From Candidatus Gastranaerophilales bacterium (GTDB lineage Bacteria; Cyanobacteriota; Vampirovibrionia; Gastranaerophilales; Gastranaerophilaceae), in the NCBI GenBank assembly GCA_944323255.1, contig CALURU010000001.1, positions 62,001 to 126,000 on the forward strand: a stretch of 64,000 bases of DNA. The letters are read 5' to 3'. Below, piece after piece: positions 50,066-58,846 of this stretch (the first letter of the stretch is position 1; each line of letters begins with the position of its first letter). A program made the translations under genes and the position numbers. The notes under the pieces were generated by a model. That model was not told the origin of the DNA and ran no database searches. It was given only the letters and a program-made list of their open reading frames with translations.

Positions 50066-51874
50066 CTAGTCACTGAATGTCTTGAACGTGTCTTCAATAT
50101 TATCGGAAATGACTTTCTTAACAGCATCCATTTCTGTTGATAAAGCATTTTGCTCTGTATCAAGCTGTTTCAATCTTAATTCCAGAGTTCTGTCCTCCTG
50201 TTGAATAATAGAGGTCTGAGCATTAATGTCTGCAATTGTTTTTTCGTATTCTTCTTTTTTGTACATATACTCATTCATGGCATCTTGATAAGCAGCTTCA
50301 TCTGTCACTGTTTCAACATTTAATGAATACACAACGCTATCATCATCAAATTTTACAGAAGTAAATCTACCGTTGCCGTCAGTTTCCAATAGTGCATGAT
50401 TTGTTTCTTCTATTTTTGTTTGTATGTAAGAGGCATTGTAATATGCTAACTTGTTTTGAACTTCTATTGGTTTTTCCGGATCATACGGTGTATTTAAGCT
50501 GTTATAAAAATCACTTTCTGTTGTAAAATAGGTTTTTCCGTTCATTTCAAACGAATAAATTCCCTGTCCTTCATATATAAGGTTACCTTTACTGTCGAAA
50601 CTTAAATACTGATTCATAGCTGAATCCGGACAATCTTTAAGAATTTGTGCCAGTTCTGCAGCCTGATCTTCAGTAAAACTAGTTAGTTCTGTTAGTTTAC
50701 AGTTGCCAACATACATTCCCGGAGCGGAAGAATAATCAATTGGATTTTCTAAATCATCCGGAACAAAGAAATGCCATGTTCCATCGGAATCCTGATAGCC
50801 GTAGACATTGTCAGTTGTTAAAACGCCGTCTTTTTCAGCTAGTCCTACAGCTTCTTCAAAAGATCTTAGAGCTTCTTCAAAGCGTGTATCTTTTTCTACA
50901 TCTTCTATTGAATTATAAGTATAAGATTCTTTGCCGTCAGCAGTTGTAATGGTATAAGAGTTATTAACTGGATCAAAAGCCACTTCAGGATGTTGACTAT
51001 CAATGTCTTGTAATTCTTCTTTAAGGAAGAAATGCCATGTCCCGTCAGAATCTTGATAGCCGTAGACTTCTTCATCAGGGATAGCGCCTGCATCATATGC
51101 TAATTCTTTTGCTGTTGCAAAATCGTTAAACTGTTTTTGTAACTCTTCGTCATTTTGCGCTTGTGCTGTAGTTATTTCGTCATATTTAGCAGTAGATCCG
51201 TCTGCATAGGTTACATCATAATATGAAAGTGGATCGACAGGTTCAACATTGTCAATTTCCTCCTGCAAAAAGAAGTGCCACGTCCCTGATGAATCCTGAT
51301 ATCCGTAGACTTCGCCTGCAGGAATTGCACCTGCATCGTATGCGAGATCTCTTGCGGTTGCAAAGTCATTAAATTGATTTCGTAATTCTTCATCACTATC
51401 AGCTTTATCTGTAGTTATTTCGTCCGCATTGACTTCTGTTCCGTCATTTAATGTAACTCTGTTAGCAGGTCCGTATTTTAACACTGCAGACGGGTCTATG
51501 TAACCTTTTTCAACTACATCATTATCTTCAATATGCACTTGAGGATTTTCCAAAAGTTTTTGAGAGCCTGTATAGACATCTGCATAGTAATAATGGTTTA
51601 CAATGTAGTTATAATTAGGATCTGCATTAGATAATTGCTGCCAGCTGTCTAAAACAGATTCATTTTCACCATCAGAGAATGAGTATTGAATCTCTGTATA
51701 ATCAGTAGTTTTAGGAGCATTTGGGACTTCTAAATCAAGCAACCTGTTAAATAAATTTGCACTCTGATTAGCAAGCGCAGTTCTTGCCTGGTTGATCTGC
51801 TGCCCTTCCCATTCGCAGTTTGTTTTTCTTGCTGTTAGTGCTAAATACCTTGCCTGTGATGCTGCCATTCCCAT
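50066..51874 (-). CDS. Unknown protein with three GYQDSxGTWHFF repeats
   Basis: 602 residues with a GGAG ribosome site. The N-terminus (MGMAASQARYLALTARK, then INQARTALANQSANLFNRLL) is an amphipathic helical segment without a signal peptide. Residues about 135-385 hold three diverged units of about 80-88 residues. Each has a helix such as EELQKQFNDFATAKELAYDAG and ends in VYGYQDSxGTWHFF (near 197, 278 and 366). The C-terminal 120 residues are a coiled coil. The overall plan (helical ends, inserted middle) is reminiscent of axial or secreted appendage proteins, but I cannot assign it. Confidence 0.7.
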   Translation of the reverse strand: MGMAASQARYLALTARKTNCEWEGQQINQARTALANQSANLFNRLLDLEVPNAPKTTDYTEIQYSFSDGENESVLDSWQQLSNADPNYNYIVNHYYYADVYTGSQKLLENPQVHIEDNDVVEKGYIDPSAVLKYGPANRVTLNDGTEVNADEITTDKADSDEELRNQFNDFATARDLAYDAGAIPAGEVYGYQDSSGTWHFFLQEEIDNVEPVDPLSYYDVTYADGSTAKYDEITTAQAQNDEELQKQFNDFATAKELAYDAGAIPDEEVYGYQDSDGTWHFFLKEELQDIDSQHPEVAFDPVNNSYTITTADGKESYTYNSIEDVEKDTRFEEALRSFEEAVGLAEKDGVLTTDNVYGYQDSDGTWHFFVPDDLENPIDYSSAPGMYVGNCKLTELTSFTEDQAAELAQILKDCPDSAMNQYLSFDSKGNLIYEGQGIYSFEMNGKTYFTTESDFYNSLNTPYDPEKPIEVQNKLAYYNASYIQTKIEETNHALLETDGNGRFTSVKFDDDSVVYSLNVETVTDEAAYQDAMNEYMYKKEEYEKTIADINAQTSIIQQEDRTLELRLKQLDTEQNALSTEMDAVKKVISDNIEDTFKTFSD

Positions 51875-52026
51875 AGCAAATATCTCCTATATTTATACCT
51901 AATTTTGTTTTAATGTCGTTTTTAGTAAAGTCAATATATAAAACGACCTAATTATACATTACCTTTAAATCCTGAATAAAAAATCCTTCATATAGTGGGG
52001 ATAGGTATAAAAACGCATAAAATAAA

Positions 52027-52055
52027 AAAAGAGGCATAATGTTTGCCTCTTTTTT
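52027..52055 (-). terminator. Intrinsic terminator of the gene at 52057
   Basis: A 10-bp stem AAAAGAGGCA / TGCCTCTTTT (52027-52036 and 52044-52053) with a 7-base loop. On the minus strand the stem is followed by a T-rich run; it is T-flanked on both sides. Confidence 0.8.
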
Positions 52056-52056
52056 A

Positions 52057-52551
52057 TTAATCATTCATTCCTTTAAACCTCATCGGCTTAGGAGTTTCTC
52101 TCGGAGTATCTACACGCCTGAAATCGCACCATTGCTTGAGCATTTTGAAGAGCGTGTTGTCAGAAGACGTATGCCCTTTTTCACGAAACATTGCGGCTTC
52201 TTTATCGACTAATCCGTTCCAGAGCTGGGGAGAACGGCTTACATCGATTTCTAAATCATCAAATAAAGTGCCTTCGCCCTCTCTAAAACTATTCATTTTA
52301 CCTTTAGCGTCAAAGGTAACTGCCTTATACTCTTTTATCAAATCTATATCATAAGCATCATGATAATCAGCCTTGAGTGTCACTTTTTCAAGTGTCCTTT
52401 CGCCTGTTGTGTAGTGTTTGGATAAAATCTTTCTTTGTGCAACCATACATCCGTCTTTGTCAAACATTCTCAAAACTGTCGGCTGGTTGCCTCTTTGTTC
52501 TCTTAATACCGCTTTAATTCCGTTTGTAAATAATTTTACCTGTAATGCCAT
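52057..52551 (-). CDS. Unknown 164-residue protein
   Basis: The start is set at the ATG at 52551, which has a strong AGGAGG ribosome site 8 bases away; the frame is open further upstream but without a site. The protein is mixed alpha/beta, with QVKLFTNGIKAVLRE at the start and DDLEIDVSRSPQLWNGLVD in the middle. No signal peptide, membrane segment or familiar motif. A terminator follows. Confidence 0.65.
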   Translation of the reverse strand: MALQVKLFTNGIKAVLREQRGNQPTVLRMFDKDGCMVAQRKILSKHYTTGERTLEKVTLKADYHDAYDIDLIKEYKAVTFDAKGKMNSFREGEGTLFDDLEIDVSRSPQLWNGLVDKEAAMFREKGHTSSDNTLFKMLKQWCDFRRVDTPRETPKPMRFKGMND

Positions 52552-52957
52552 ATTCTTTTCCTCCTGTGTTATTTGTGTAACTTGTGTAATTTTTTCTTGC
52601 CCCTGTAAGATTAATCCTGTCGTTGCGAGAAAATTTTTGATTTTCGCGGCAATCCTGTTTAATTCAGTTGTCAGGTTTGTTTTAGATTGCTTCGGGCTGT
52701 TCTGGCTATTCCCTCGCAATGACGTAAAATTGGGCGCACCCCTTCACTTTTGAGGGAAGGCTGGGATGGGTGCTATTTTCTATCTGCCTATCTGCGAGCT
52801 TACTTATATTATTGCTGCTACAGAACTTAATATATTTCCACGTCTGCCTTTGGGGCTGCCGCATAACATTTTGGTGCTACGCACGTAGATTTGGGGCGGT
52901 TCCTTGGTGTAATCTCCTGATGTAGCGTCAAATTCCATCTCCGCCTTTAGGTATGGC

Positions 52958-53105
52958 ACATAACAATTTGTATAAAATGTTATGTGATTAGAAATGGCGC
53001 TTGAAAGCGGCATTTTTTTTGTGTGAATTTTTTACTAGGTATTCCCTAAAAGCTTTGTTACAACTTAACTTTTCCCTTGGATAACATTTTATACAATTGT
53101 TATGT
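52958..53105. repeat. Pair of inverted palindromic sites bounding about 148 bp
   Basis: Left site: ATAACA-ATTTGTATAAAA-TGTTAT. Right site: ATAACA-TTTTATACAAT-TGTTAT, which is the reverse complement of the left apart from one base. Between them is a small hairpin, CGCT / AGCG, followed by a T run. This could be a small non-autonomous element or two operator-like sites. Confidence 0.6.
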
Positions 53106-53224
53106 ATATAAAAAAATTTTTTATTTGAAAAATTTGACTAAATTGAGACTCTCAATTTACAAAACTTTACAAACTGTTACTTGAATAATAATACAAAGCT
53201 TTTAATTCCACTAAGCGTAGTGCC

Positions 53225-53308
53225 GTCATTCTGAGGACGCCAGTCCGAAGAATCCCTAAAAAGTTAAAGTGATTCTTCGCCTCTAAATGATTATTGGACC
53301 AGAATGAC
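53225..53308. repeat. Nested inverted repeat (intergenic repeat element)
   Basis: The outer arms GTCATTCTG (53225-53233) and CAGAATGAC (53300-53308) enclose the inner arms GAAGAATC (53247-53254) and GATTCTTC (53271-53278). A separate perfect hairpin, GGTGCGCT / AGCGCACC, lies at 53349-53368. Such elements are typical of dispersed intergenic palindromic repeats; whether other copies exist cannot be seen here. Confidence 0.65.
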
Positions 53309-53457
53309 AATATAGTACTTGCGCACCTTATTTTTGTGCAATTGAACAGGTGCGCTTGTGAGCGCACCCTACGCTTCTATGTTACTTAGTCACTAAATTT
53401 CTATTCACTCCTCACTATTCACTATTCACTGGTTTACACCTTTACCCCAAAATATTC

Positions 53458-53486
53458 TTGCAGGGTATAGGATTTTGGTGTAATAT
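53458..53486 (+). promoter_or_regulatory. Promoter of the GH38 gene
   Basis: TTGCAG (53458-53463), a 17-base spacer and TAATAT (53481-53486) preceded by TG. The ATG at 53494 is 7 bases on, predicting a leaderless mRNA. Confidence 0.55.
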
Positions 53487-53493
53487 TAACTGT

Positions 53494-55596
53494 ATGAGAA
53501 AACAGGTTATTGCTTATCTTCACACACACTGGGACAGAGAATGGTATAGAGAGTTTGAGGTTTTCAGGATGCGCTTATTAAGAGTGTTTGACAATGTTCT
53601 TGACCTGCTTTCAAAAAATCGGATACCCTGTTTTTATTTTGACGGGCAGACAAGCGCATTAGATGATTATCTCGAAATGAGACCCGAAAACAGAGATCTT
53701 ATCTTAACTCTAATCAAACAGAAAAAACTCTTTATAGGACCATTTTACTGTCTGGTTGATGAATTTTTAACAGATAAAACAGTTTTCTCAAAGAATCTTG
53801 AAATCGGGCTAAAAGAAGCGCAAAAATACGGCTGCAAAGATTTTATCGGATATTTAGCCGACACTTTCGGGCATTCTCAAAATATCCCTGATATTTTAAG
53901 AGATTTCGGTATTGATAAATGCATTGTCTGGAGAGGATGCGGAGATTTCCCGTCAGAATTTTCGTGGTGCGGAATGGATACGGTTAATCTCGTAAGAGGC
54001 TATTTTAACGATATATTCTCCATAAAAGAGCCGGTTGAAAAGAAAGCCGAGCTTTTAAAAAGCAACTTAGATAAAATTGCCGCAAAATCAGGAAACGTAC
54101 TTCTGCTTCCGATAGGTGCAGATCACCTGGGTGTTGAAAGGGATATAGATGATCAAATTAAAGCGGTAAATGAGCTTTTAAAAAATGATTATTACATAAG
54201 ACTCGGTTCGCCTTTTGATTACTTCAAAAGGGTAGAAAATCGTTTCAAAGAATTCGAATGGAATGACGAAATCAGAGATAATTCAAAAACTTTTACGCTT
54301 CAAGGGTGCTATTCTTCAAGACTTGACTTGAAAAGAGAAAATGTTGAATCTACTTATCTTCTTGATTTAGCCTCACGCTTTGTAAAACAGCAAAGAGAAA
54401 CGGCATATGATACGACTCTTGAATATGCTTATAAAATGCTTATTCAAAATCAGGCGCATGACAGCATTTGTGGGTGCTCAACAGATGATGTGCATTTGGA
54501 AAACTTAACCCGCTATAAAAAAATTAAACAAATTGCAAATACCATAATTGATGAATTAAAATTCAAAAACCATTTTGAACAAAAGAAGATTATAAACCTC
54601 TCTGACAGGTATTTTTCAGGTGTTATAGAGTTTAAATCTTCGCAAGTTATTGAAGGTTATGACAAAATAAATTTCAAAAAGGGGTTCGATAAATACCTGC
54701 TGACTGATACTCAAAGGATTCCTGTAACCGAGGATTATACAAATATTTATACCTATCTGGCAAATGTTGAAAACTTAAAGCCTGATGAAGTTGAGTTTCT
54801 GATGCCGGCTATAAGTCCATCTGATTTGAAATTAACCAATAATTCCATAGAAAATTCATTTATGCGATTAAGTGTGGAAGAAGGGCGTATTTTTATAAAC
54901 GGGATAGAGTTTGCGCTTATTGATTTTGCAGATCTCGGAGATAGTTATAATTTTGGACCAAAACCAGATGATAACGGTACTGTTCTAAAGGTTATACGAA
55001 CAAAACCGGTATTAAACACCACTTCAAGAATTGCCCTAAAAATAGATTTTGAAGGTGCCTGGGATGTAATTTCACTTGTTGTAAGCCTTGATAAAAATGC
55101 GGCATTTCTGCATTTTAAATTCGATTGGATTAATTCACAGAAAAATCACTTATTAACAGCAGTTTTCTACCTGAAAAATTCTATTAGAGAAGTTTTTTCC
55201 GAGGATATGAATCTATTAATCAAACGCAATTTTGACCCTGATTATGATATAAGAAAAAATCTCCCAAATGTGAGGGGAATTGAGGTTAAGAATAATACAG
55301 CCCCTATGCAGAGAGGATTTTTGATTGATGAAGATGGAAACAATCTTGGTGTTGTAACAAAGGGTTTAACGCAGTATGAAGTTTTCAAAAATAAAATCTA
55401 CCTGCCGATTTTGCGTGCAACAGGCGTAATTTCAAACCCGCAGAATCCCGGCAGAACAACACCTGCAGGACCGCCGATAGAAGTAAATTCACTACAGCAA
55501 ATTGGCAGAAATACAGCAGAGTTTTATGTGTTTTTTGGGAATCAGAATGCTTTTAATGATGTATTAATCCAGGCGTACAACTATATTGTTATTTAA
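53494..55596 (+). CDS. Glycoside hydrolase family 38 alpha-mannosidase-like protein
   Basis: Family 38 enzymes hydrolyse alpha-mannosides. 700 residues from the ATG at 53494, where the family start (HTHWDREWYREFE) follows almost at once; an in-frame start at 53458 overlaps the promoter. The catalytic block YLADTFGHSQNIPDILRDFGI (near 130, with the nucleophile Asp) and the helical-domain motif QNQAHDSICGCSTDDVH (near 325) are present. The C-terminal beta domains are complete to a normal-looking end, though the whole is shorter than many relatives. No signal peptide, so probably cytosolic. It stands alone beside a repeat-rich gap, which suggests acquisition. Confidence 0.9.
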   Translation: MRKQVIAYLHTHWDREWYREFEVFRMRLLRVFDNVLDLLSKNRIPCFYFDGQTSALDDYLEMRPENRDLILTLIKQKKLFIGPFYCLVDEFLTDKTVFSKNLEIGLKEAQKYGCKDFIGYLADTFGHSQNIPDILRDFGIDKCIVWRGCGDFPSEFSWCGMDTVNLVRGYFNDIFSIKEPVEKKAELLKSNLDKIAAKSGNVLLLPIGADHLGVERDIDDQIKAVNELLKNDYYIRLGSPFDYFKRVENRFKEFEWNDEIRDNSKTFTLQGCYSSRLDLKRENVESTYLLDLASRFVKQQRETAYDTTLEYAYKMLIQNQAHDSICGCSTDDVHLENLTRYKKIKQIANTIIDELKFKNHFEQKKIINLSDRYFSGVIEFKSSQVIEGYDKINFKKGFDKYLLTDTQRIPVTEDYTNIYTYLANVENLKPDEVEFLMPAISPSDLKLTNNSIENSFMRLSVEEGRIFINGIEFALIDFADLGDSYNFGPKPDDNGTVLKVIRTKPVLNTTSRIALKIDFEGAWDVISLVVSLDKNAAFLHFKFDWINSQKNHLLTAVFYLKNSIREVFSEDMNLLIKRNFDPDYDIRKNLPNVRGIEVKNNTAPMQRGFLIDEDGNNLGVVTKGLTQYEVFKNKIYLPILRATGVISNPQNPGRTTPAGPPIEVNSLQQIGRNTAEFYVFFGNQNAFNDVLIQAYNYIVI

Positions 55597-55600
55597 CCTA

Positions 55601-56530
55601 TTATTTTAAGCCCTGTTCTATTTTGCTGTTTTTAAATACATTGCTTATTGAGTCTGTTTTTTGTTGTATTAACTTACTGTTTTTACCTTTAAACGGATAT
55701 TTTATCATTGCCCAGAGCTGTCCAGGGGTAATGCTTTCATTAGCTCCTATTTTAGAATACTCTTTACATTTACCAATGTATGCAACAAGGTAATCTAGCT
55801 GTAAAGTTCCTGATGAATTTCTAAACTTTGTAATTGTCATGTCATTACTAATGTTTTCCATTCCAGAAACATTAGGATTTTTCTGCGCCCAACTCTTTGC
55901 TTCTTTTAAACCAGGAGTCGCAAGTTGAAAAATACCATTATATATGCTGTTTTTACTTTTAGGGTTTAATTGTGATTCTCCTGCAAAAATAGCGATTACT
56001 TCATCCATTATCTGCTCTTTTAGTGAAGAATAGTTCTCCTTGTCCCAAGCAGACTCCGGTATTGTCACATTTAATGTTTCTATTACATCATACAATTTTT
56101 CATAAAAATCTTGTTTTAATGGTGATTTCGGGAATTTTGCACTCCACTTGTCATACATTTTTTTGCAAAGATCTTGTTTTGAACGGTTTATTTTTTCTTC
56201 CAGTTTAGAAAGTTCTTTTAGATGTACCTCTTTTACTTGTGTGTCATCCGGTATTACATCTGCTTTATAATTATGAATAGCATCCTGTGGTATGACCTCC
56301 TTACGTATAACATAGTCTTTTAAATTCTGAAATTGTTTATCAATAAGGTCTTTACATTTCTTATACCATGCTTCATTTTCAACTTCGATACCATTATGCT
56401 TACAATCAGCTAAAAATATGCTTAATTCAACGCCTGAGAGTTTGTTATCTTTAACAAATTTGCTGTCAATTTTGGTTGCGATATCTCTTGCTTTTCCTGT
56501 CAAATTGTTTATGTCGAAACTATCTGTCAT
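55601..56530 (-). CDS. Lytic-transglycosylase/lysozyme-like protein without a signal peptide
   Basis: 309 residues with a GGAG ribosome site. The C-terminal third has a goose-lysozyme/SLT pattern: AGESQLNPKSKN (candidate catalytic Glu near residue 185), then IYNGIFQLATPG and a helix with YLVAYIGKCKEYSK. The N-terminal 150 residues are helical and charged, with a segment VKDNKLSGVELSIFLADC. No signal peptide is visible, unusual for a wall enzyme; export by a specialised system is one explanation (inference). Activity not assured. Confidence 0.65.
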   Translation of the reverse strand: MTDSFDINNLTGKARDIATKIDSKFVKDNKLSGVELSIFLADCKHNGIEVENEAWYKKCKDLIDKQFQNLKDYVIRKEVIPQDAIHNYKADVIPDDTQVKEVHLKELSKLEEKINRSKQDLCKKMYDKWSAKFPKSPLKQDFYEKLYDVIETLNVTIPESAWDKENYSSLKEQIMDEVIAIFAGESQLNPKSKNSIYNGIFQLATPGLKEAKSWAQKNPNVSGMENISNDMTITKFRNSSGTLQLDYLVAYIGKCKEYSKIGANESITPGQLWAMIKYPFKGKNSKLIQQKTDSISNVFKNSKIEQGLK

Positions 56531-56616
56531 ACTAATTCTCCAATTTTATAAGATAGATAACGGCATAATTTGAAAAATCTTTAATATTTTAGACTAAATT
56601 GTTACATTTATTTACA

Positions 56617-56643
56617 ATAAAAAAACCTCCTTAGAAGAGGTCT
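56617..56643 (-). terminator. Terminator of the gene at 56650
   Basis: Minus strand: ACCTC / GAGGT stem (56641-56637 and 56629-56625) followed by a run of T (56624-56617). Confidence 0.75.
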
Positions 56644-56649
56644 TTTGTA

Positions 56650-56994
56650 TTAAAATGGTTTAGTTTGATTCAATTTTGCTCTCAGTTCTCTAAATCTTGC
56701 AATATCTTCCTGAGTCTTAGGTGATTCTCTGAAAAGAGCCTGTGAGGTAGGATGTACCATTCGGATTGAATCCATGTGCACTTCCAGAAATTCGTATCTT
56801 CTCGGCGGCTGATTAGAATTTTTTGCATAAATTTCTACATTAACAACTGCTAAAAAACGTCTATCTTTATCATTTAACAACTCAGTTAACTGTCTATTAG
56901 CTGCAACATTATTAGATACGTATACTGTACCCTTAATATCGTCAGTATCAGTTAAAATAATTACTTCTACAGGTATCATATCTTTGTTTGGCAT
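56650..56994 (-). CDS. Small conserved-looking protein, unknown
   Basis: 114 residues with a GAGAGG ribosome site and its own terminator. The N-terminal part reads as alternating beta strands (PVEVIILTDTDDIKGTVYV, then FLAVVNVEIY, then YEFLEVHMDSIRMV). The C-terminal part is a basic helix (EDIARFRELRAKLNQ). The beta portion could be a small barrel-like domain. No family assigned. Confidence 0.65.
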   Translation of the reverse strand: MPNKDMIPVEVIILTDTDDIKGTVYVSNNVAANRQLTELLNDKDRRFLAVVNVEIYAKNSNQPPRRYEFLEVHMDSIRMVHPTSQALFRESPKTQEDIARFRELRAKLNQTKPF

Positions 56995-57058
56995 TGATTT
57001 TCCTCTCTTAATATTAAAATTTTATAATATTTTTATACTTATGTCTAGTGCAAGCAAT

Positions 57059-57952
57059 TTAATGATTACGTTTTTTTACTCTAACACCTTCTACTTCGTG
57101 TACATCTTCTGTTACCAAAAATGCTCGTGGATCAATAGTATGAACCAGTTCTTTTAATCTTGGCATTTCAAATTTATTTACAACACAGTAGGTTTGAATT
57201 TTTTCCTGTCTTGAATATCCTCCCATAGCCTTCATGTATGTAACACTTACATCTAAATCTTTCATAATTGCATTTCCGATTTCTTTGTAGTAATCAGATA
57301 TAATTCTTACAGATTTAGCTTTATCGAGACCTTCCAGAACGGAATCGATTACTTTTGAGGCTATATAATATGTTAGAATTGAGTATAATGCCCTGTCCCA
57401 GCCGTATAAGAAGCCAGCACCCATATAGACGAAAAGATTTATACACATCAAAAGCTCTCCTACTGATATTATTTTTAATTTTTTTGAAAGAGCTATTGAA
57501 ACCATTTCTGTACCATCCAGCGAGGCATTATTTCTCAATATTAAACCGACTCCAAATCCAAGTATAATACCTCCGAATACAGTTGCTAAGAGTAAGTCTT
57601 CTGTAGCTTGTTTCCCATGCAAAATATTGGTTGCAACAGCAAGCATTGCTGTTGCATAGAAAGTTTGAATAACAAATTTTTTCCCTAAATTTTTTAAAGC
57701 CATTAGAATAAACGGAATATTAATACAAAAAATCAAGGTACCAAGATTCCATTTTGTTAGATAAGCTGTCATCATTGAAACACCAACGACACCGCCATCT
57801 ATAATTTTATTGGGCAGCAAAAACATCTCTAATCCGACTGCAAATATGAAAGCTCCTAATGTAAGAAAAAAAGCTTTTAAAATTATTTCTCTAATTATGT
57901 CGGCTTTTGTTTTTTTTACCTGTTCCGGCAATTTTCTCTTACTAAAGAACAT
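57059..57952 (-). CDS. YitT family membrane protein
   Basis: 297 residues. Five or six membrane helices (about 28-205), including GLEMFLLPNKIIDGGVVGVSM typical of the YitT/DUF161 part, are followed by a cytosolic C-terminal domain of DUF2179 type (about 215-290, SVRIISDYYKEIGNAI). The biochemical role of the family is not settled. The start codon directly abuts the cdaA stop codon; the ribosome site (GAGGA) is rather far, 13 bases. Part of the lysA-cdaA-yitT operon. Confidence 0.85.
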   Translation of the reverse strand: MFFSKRKLPEQVKKTKADIIREIILKAFFLTLGAFIFAVGLEMFLLPNKIIDGGVVGVSMMTAYLTKWNLGTLIFCINIPFILMALKNLGKKFVIQTFYATAMLAVATNILHGKQATEDLLLATVFGGIILGFGVGLILRNNASLDGTEMVSIALSKKLKIISVGELLMCINLFVYMGAGFLYGWDRALYSILTYYIASKVIDSVLEGLDKAKSVRIISDYYKEIGNAIMKDLDVSVTYMKAMGGYSRQEKIQTYCVVNKFEMPRLKELVHTIDPRAFLVTEDVHEVEGVRVKKRNH

Positions 57953-58846
57953 TTATTTATTAATTCCTCTTAATATATCAAAAATATTTTTGTGTTTTTC
58001 CTGATTATCTTCTTTTGGTTTTATACCTAAAATCGATTCTAAATCTGATTTTAATGTCATTAAATCTTCATATTTTTTCAGAATTCCATCCATTGTTATA
58101 GAAACGTCTCCTGTTTCTTCTGAAACAACAAGACAAGCTGCATCAGAAACTTCTGACATGCCAATTGCTGCTCTATGGCGTGTACCATATTTCCAGCTTA
58201 ATTTAGGATCCTCTGTAAGCGGAAGTAAAACTCCTGCAGAGTGGATTCTATTATTTTCAATTACCATAGCTCCATCATGCAATGGGGTATTAGGATGAAA
58301 TACTGTCAGAATAAGCTCTGTTGAAATAATAGCGTCAATTTTAGTCCCGACATCAGAATAGATCCCAGCACTCATTTCCTTCTGAAAAACTATTAAAGCT
58401 CCAGTTTTTGTTTTTGTCATATATTTAACGGCTTCAATAATTTCTTTTATAACATCTACTTCGTTATTATCTCCCATACTATTTGAATTAGAAGAAAATA
58501 ACGCTTTTCGTATAAAGCCAGGTTGCCCTAGATATCCCAAAAGTCTTCTTAATTCCGGCTGGAAAATTACAATCAAACTCAAAGAAATTAAAGTTACAAG
58601 TGATTTTAAAAATACCCCTAAAATTCTTAAATCAATCAGGATAAGTATTTCACTGAAAATCCACGCAAAAACAAGAAAAAATAAGCCTTTTACAAGCTTT
58701 TCAGACTGTGTATTCTTGATAAATTTTTGATAAAAAATGAGTAATATAGCTGCTATAAAAGCAATTTCTAATATGTTAATCCAATTTAAAGACCACTGAA
58801 GCGGACTTATAATATCTTGAATTAAAGAAATTAGCGCATCAATCAT
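57953..58846 (-). CDS. cdaA: Diadenylate cyclase (CdaA type)
   Basis: Makes the second messenger c-di-AMP from two ATP, which controls K+ and osmotic balance in many bacteria. 297 residues: three N-terminal membrane helices (about 20-105), then a DAC domain with the two catalytic motifs, LHDGAMVI (near 190) and GTRHRAAIG (near 220). The start overlaps the end of lysA by 8 bases. In cyanobacteria this gene typically sits by lysA, which fits the proposed lineage. yitT follows without a gap. Confidence 0.94.
   Translation of the reverse strand: MIDALISLIQDIISPLQWSLNWINILEIAFIAAILLIFYQKFIKNTQSEKLVKGLFFLVFAWIFSEILILIDLRILGVFLKSLVTLISLSLIVIFQPELRRLLGYLGQPGFIRKALFSSNSNSMGDNNEVDVIKEIIEAVKYMTKTKTGALIVFQKEMSAGIYSDVGTKIDAIISTELILTVFHPNTPLHDGAMVIENNRIHSAGVLLPLTEDPKLSWKYGTRHRAAIGMSEVSDAACLVVSEETGDVSITMDGILKKYEDLMTLKSDLESILGIKPKEDNQEKHKNIFDILRGINK

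Larger units (their letters stand above)
52560..53457. other. Gene-poor, repeat-rich intergenic region
   Basis: About 900 bases without a supportable gene. It contains two copies of an A/T-rich palindrome in opposite orientation (52960-52983 and 53081-53103), a nested hairpin (53225-53308), a short perfect hairpin (53349-53368) and simple repeats of TCACTATTCACTAT type near 53410-53430. Short open frames here (for example 52804-53013 on the minus strand) have no ribosome site. Confidence 0.6.

Noticed and set aside
51900-51960. Sixth copy of the shared promoter signature upstream of the gene at 51874
   Set aside because: An ACTTTACT sequence is present, but the base 21 positions upstream does not begin a GMAATT box.
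52804-53013. 69-residue leftward open frame in the repeat region
   Set aside because: No ribosome site, unusual composition, and it overlaps one of the palindromes.
56531-56580. Further copy of the signature upstream of the lysozyme-like gene
   Set aside because: CTTATAAAAT and CAAATT occur, but with the wrong spacing and imperfect boxes.
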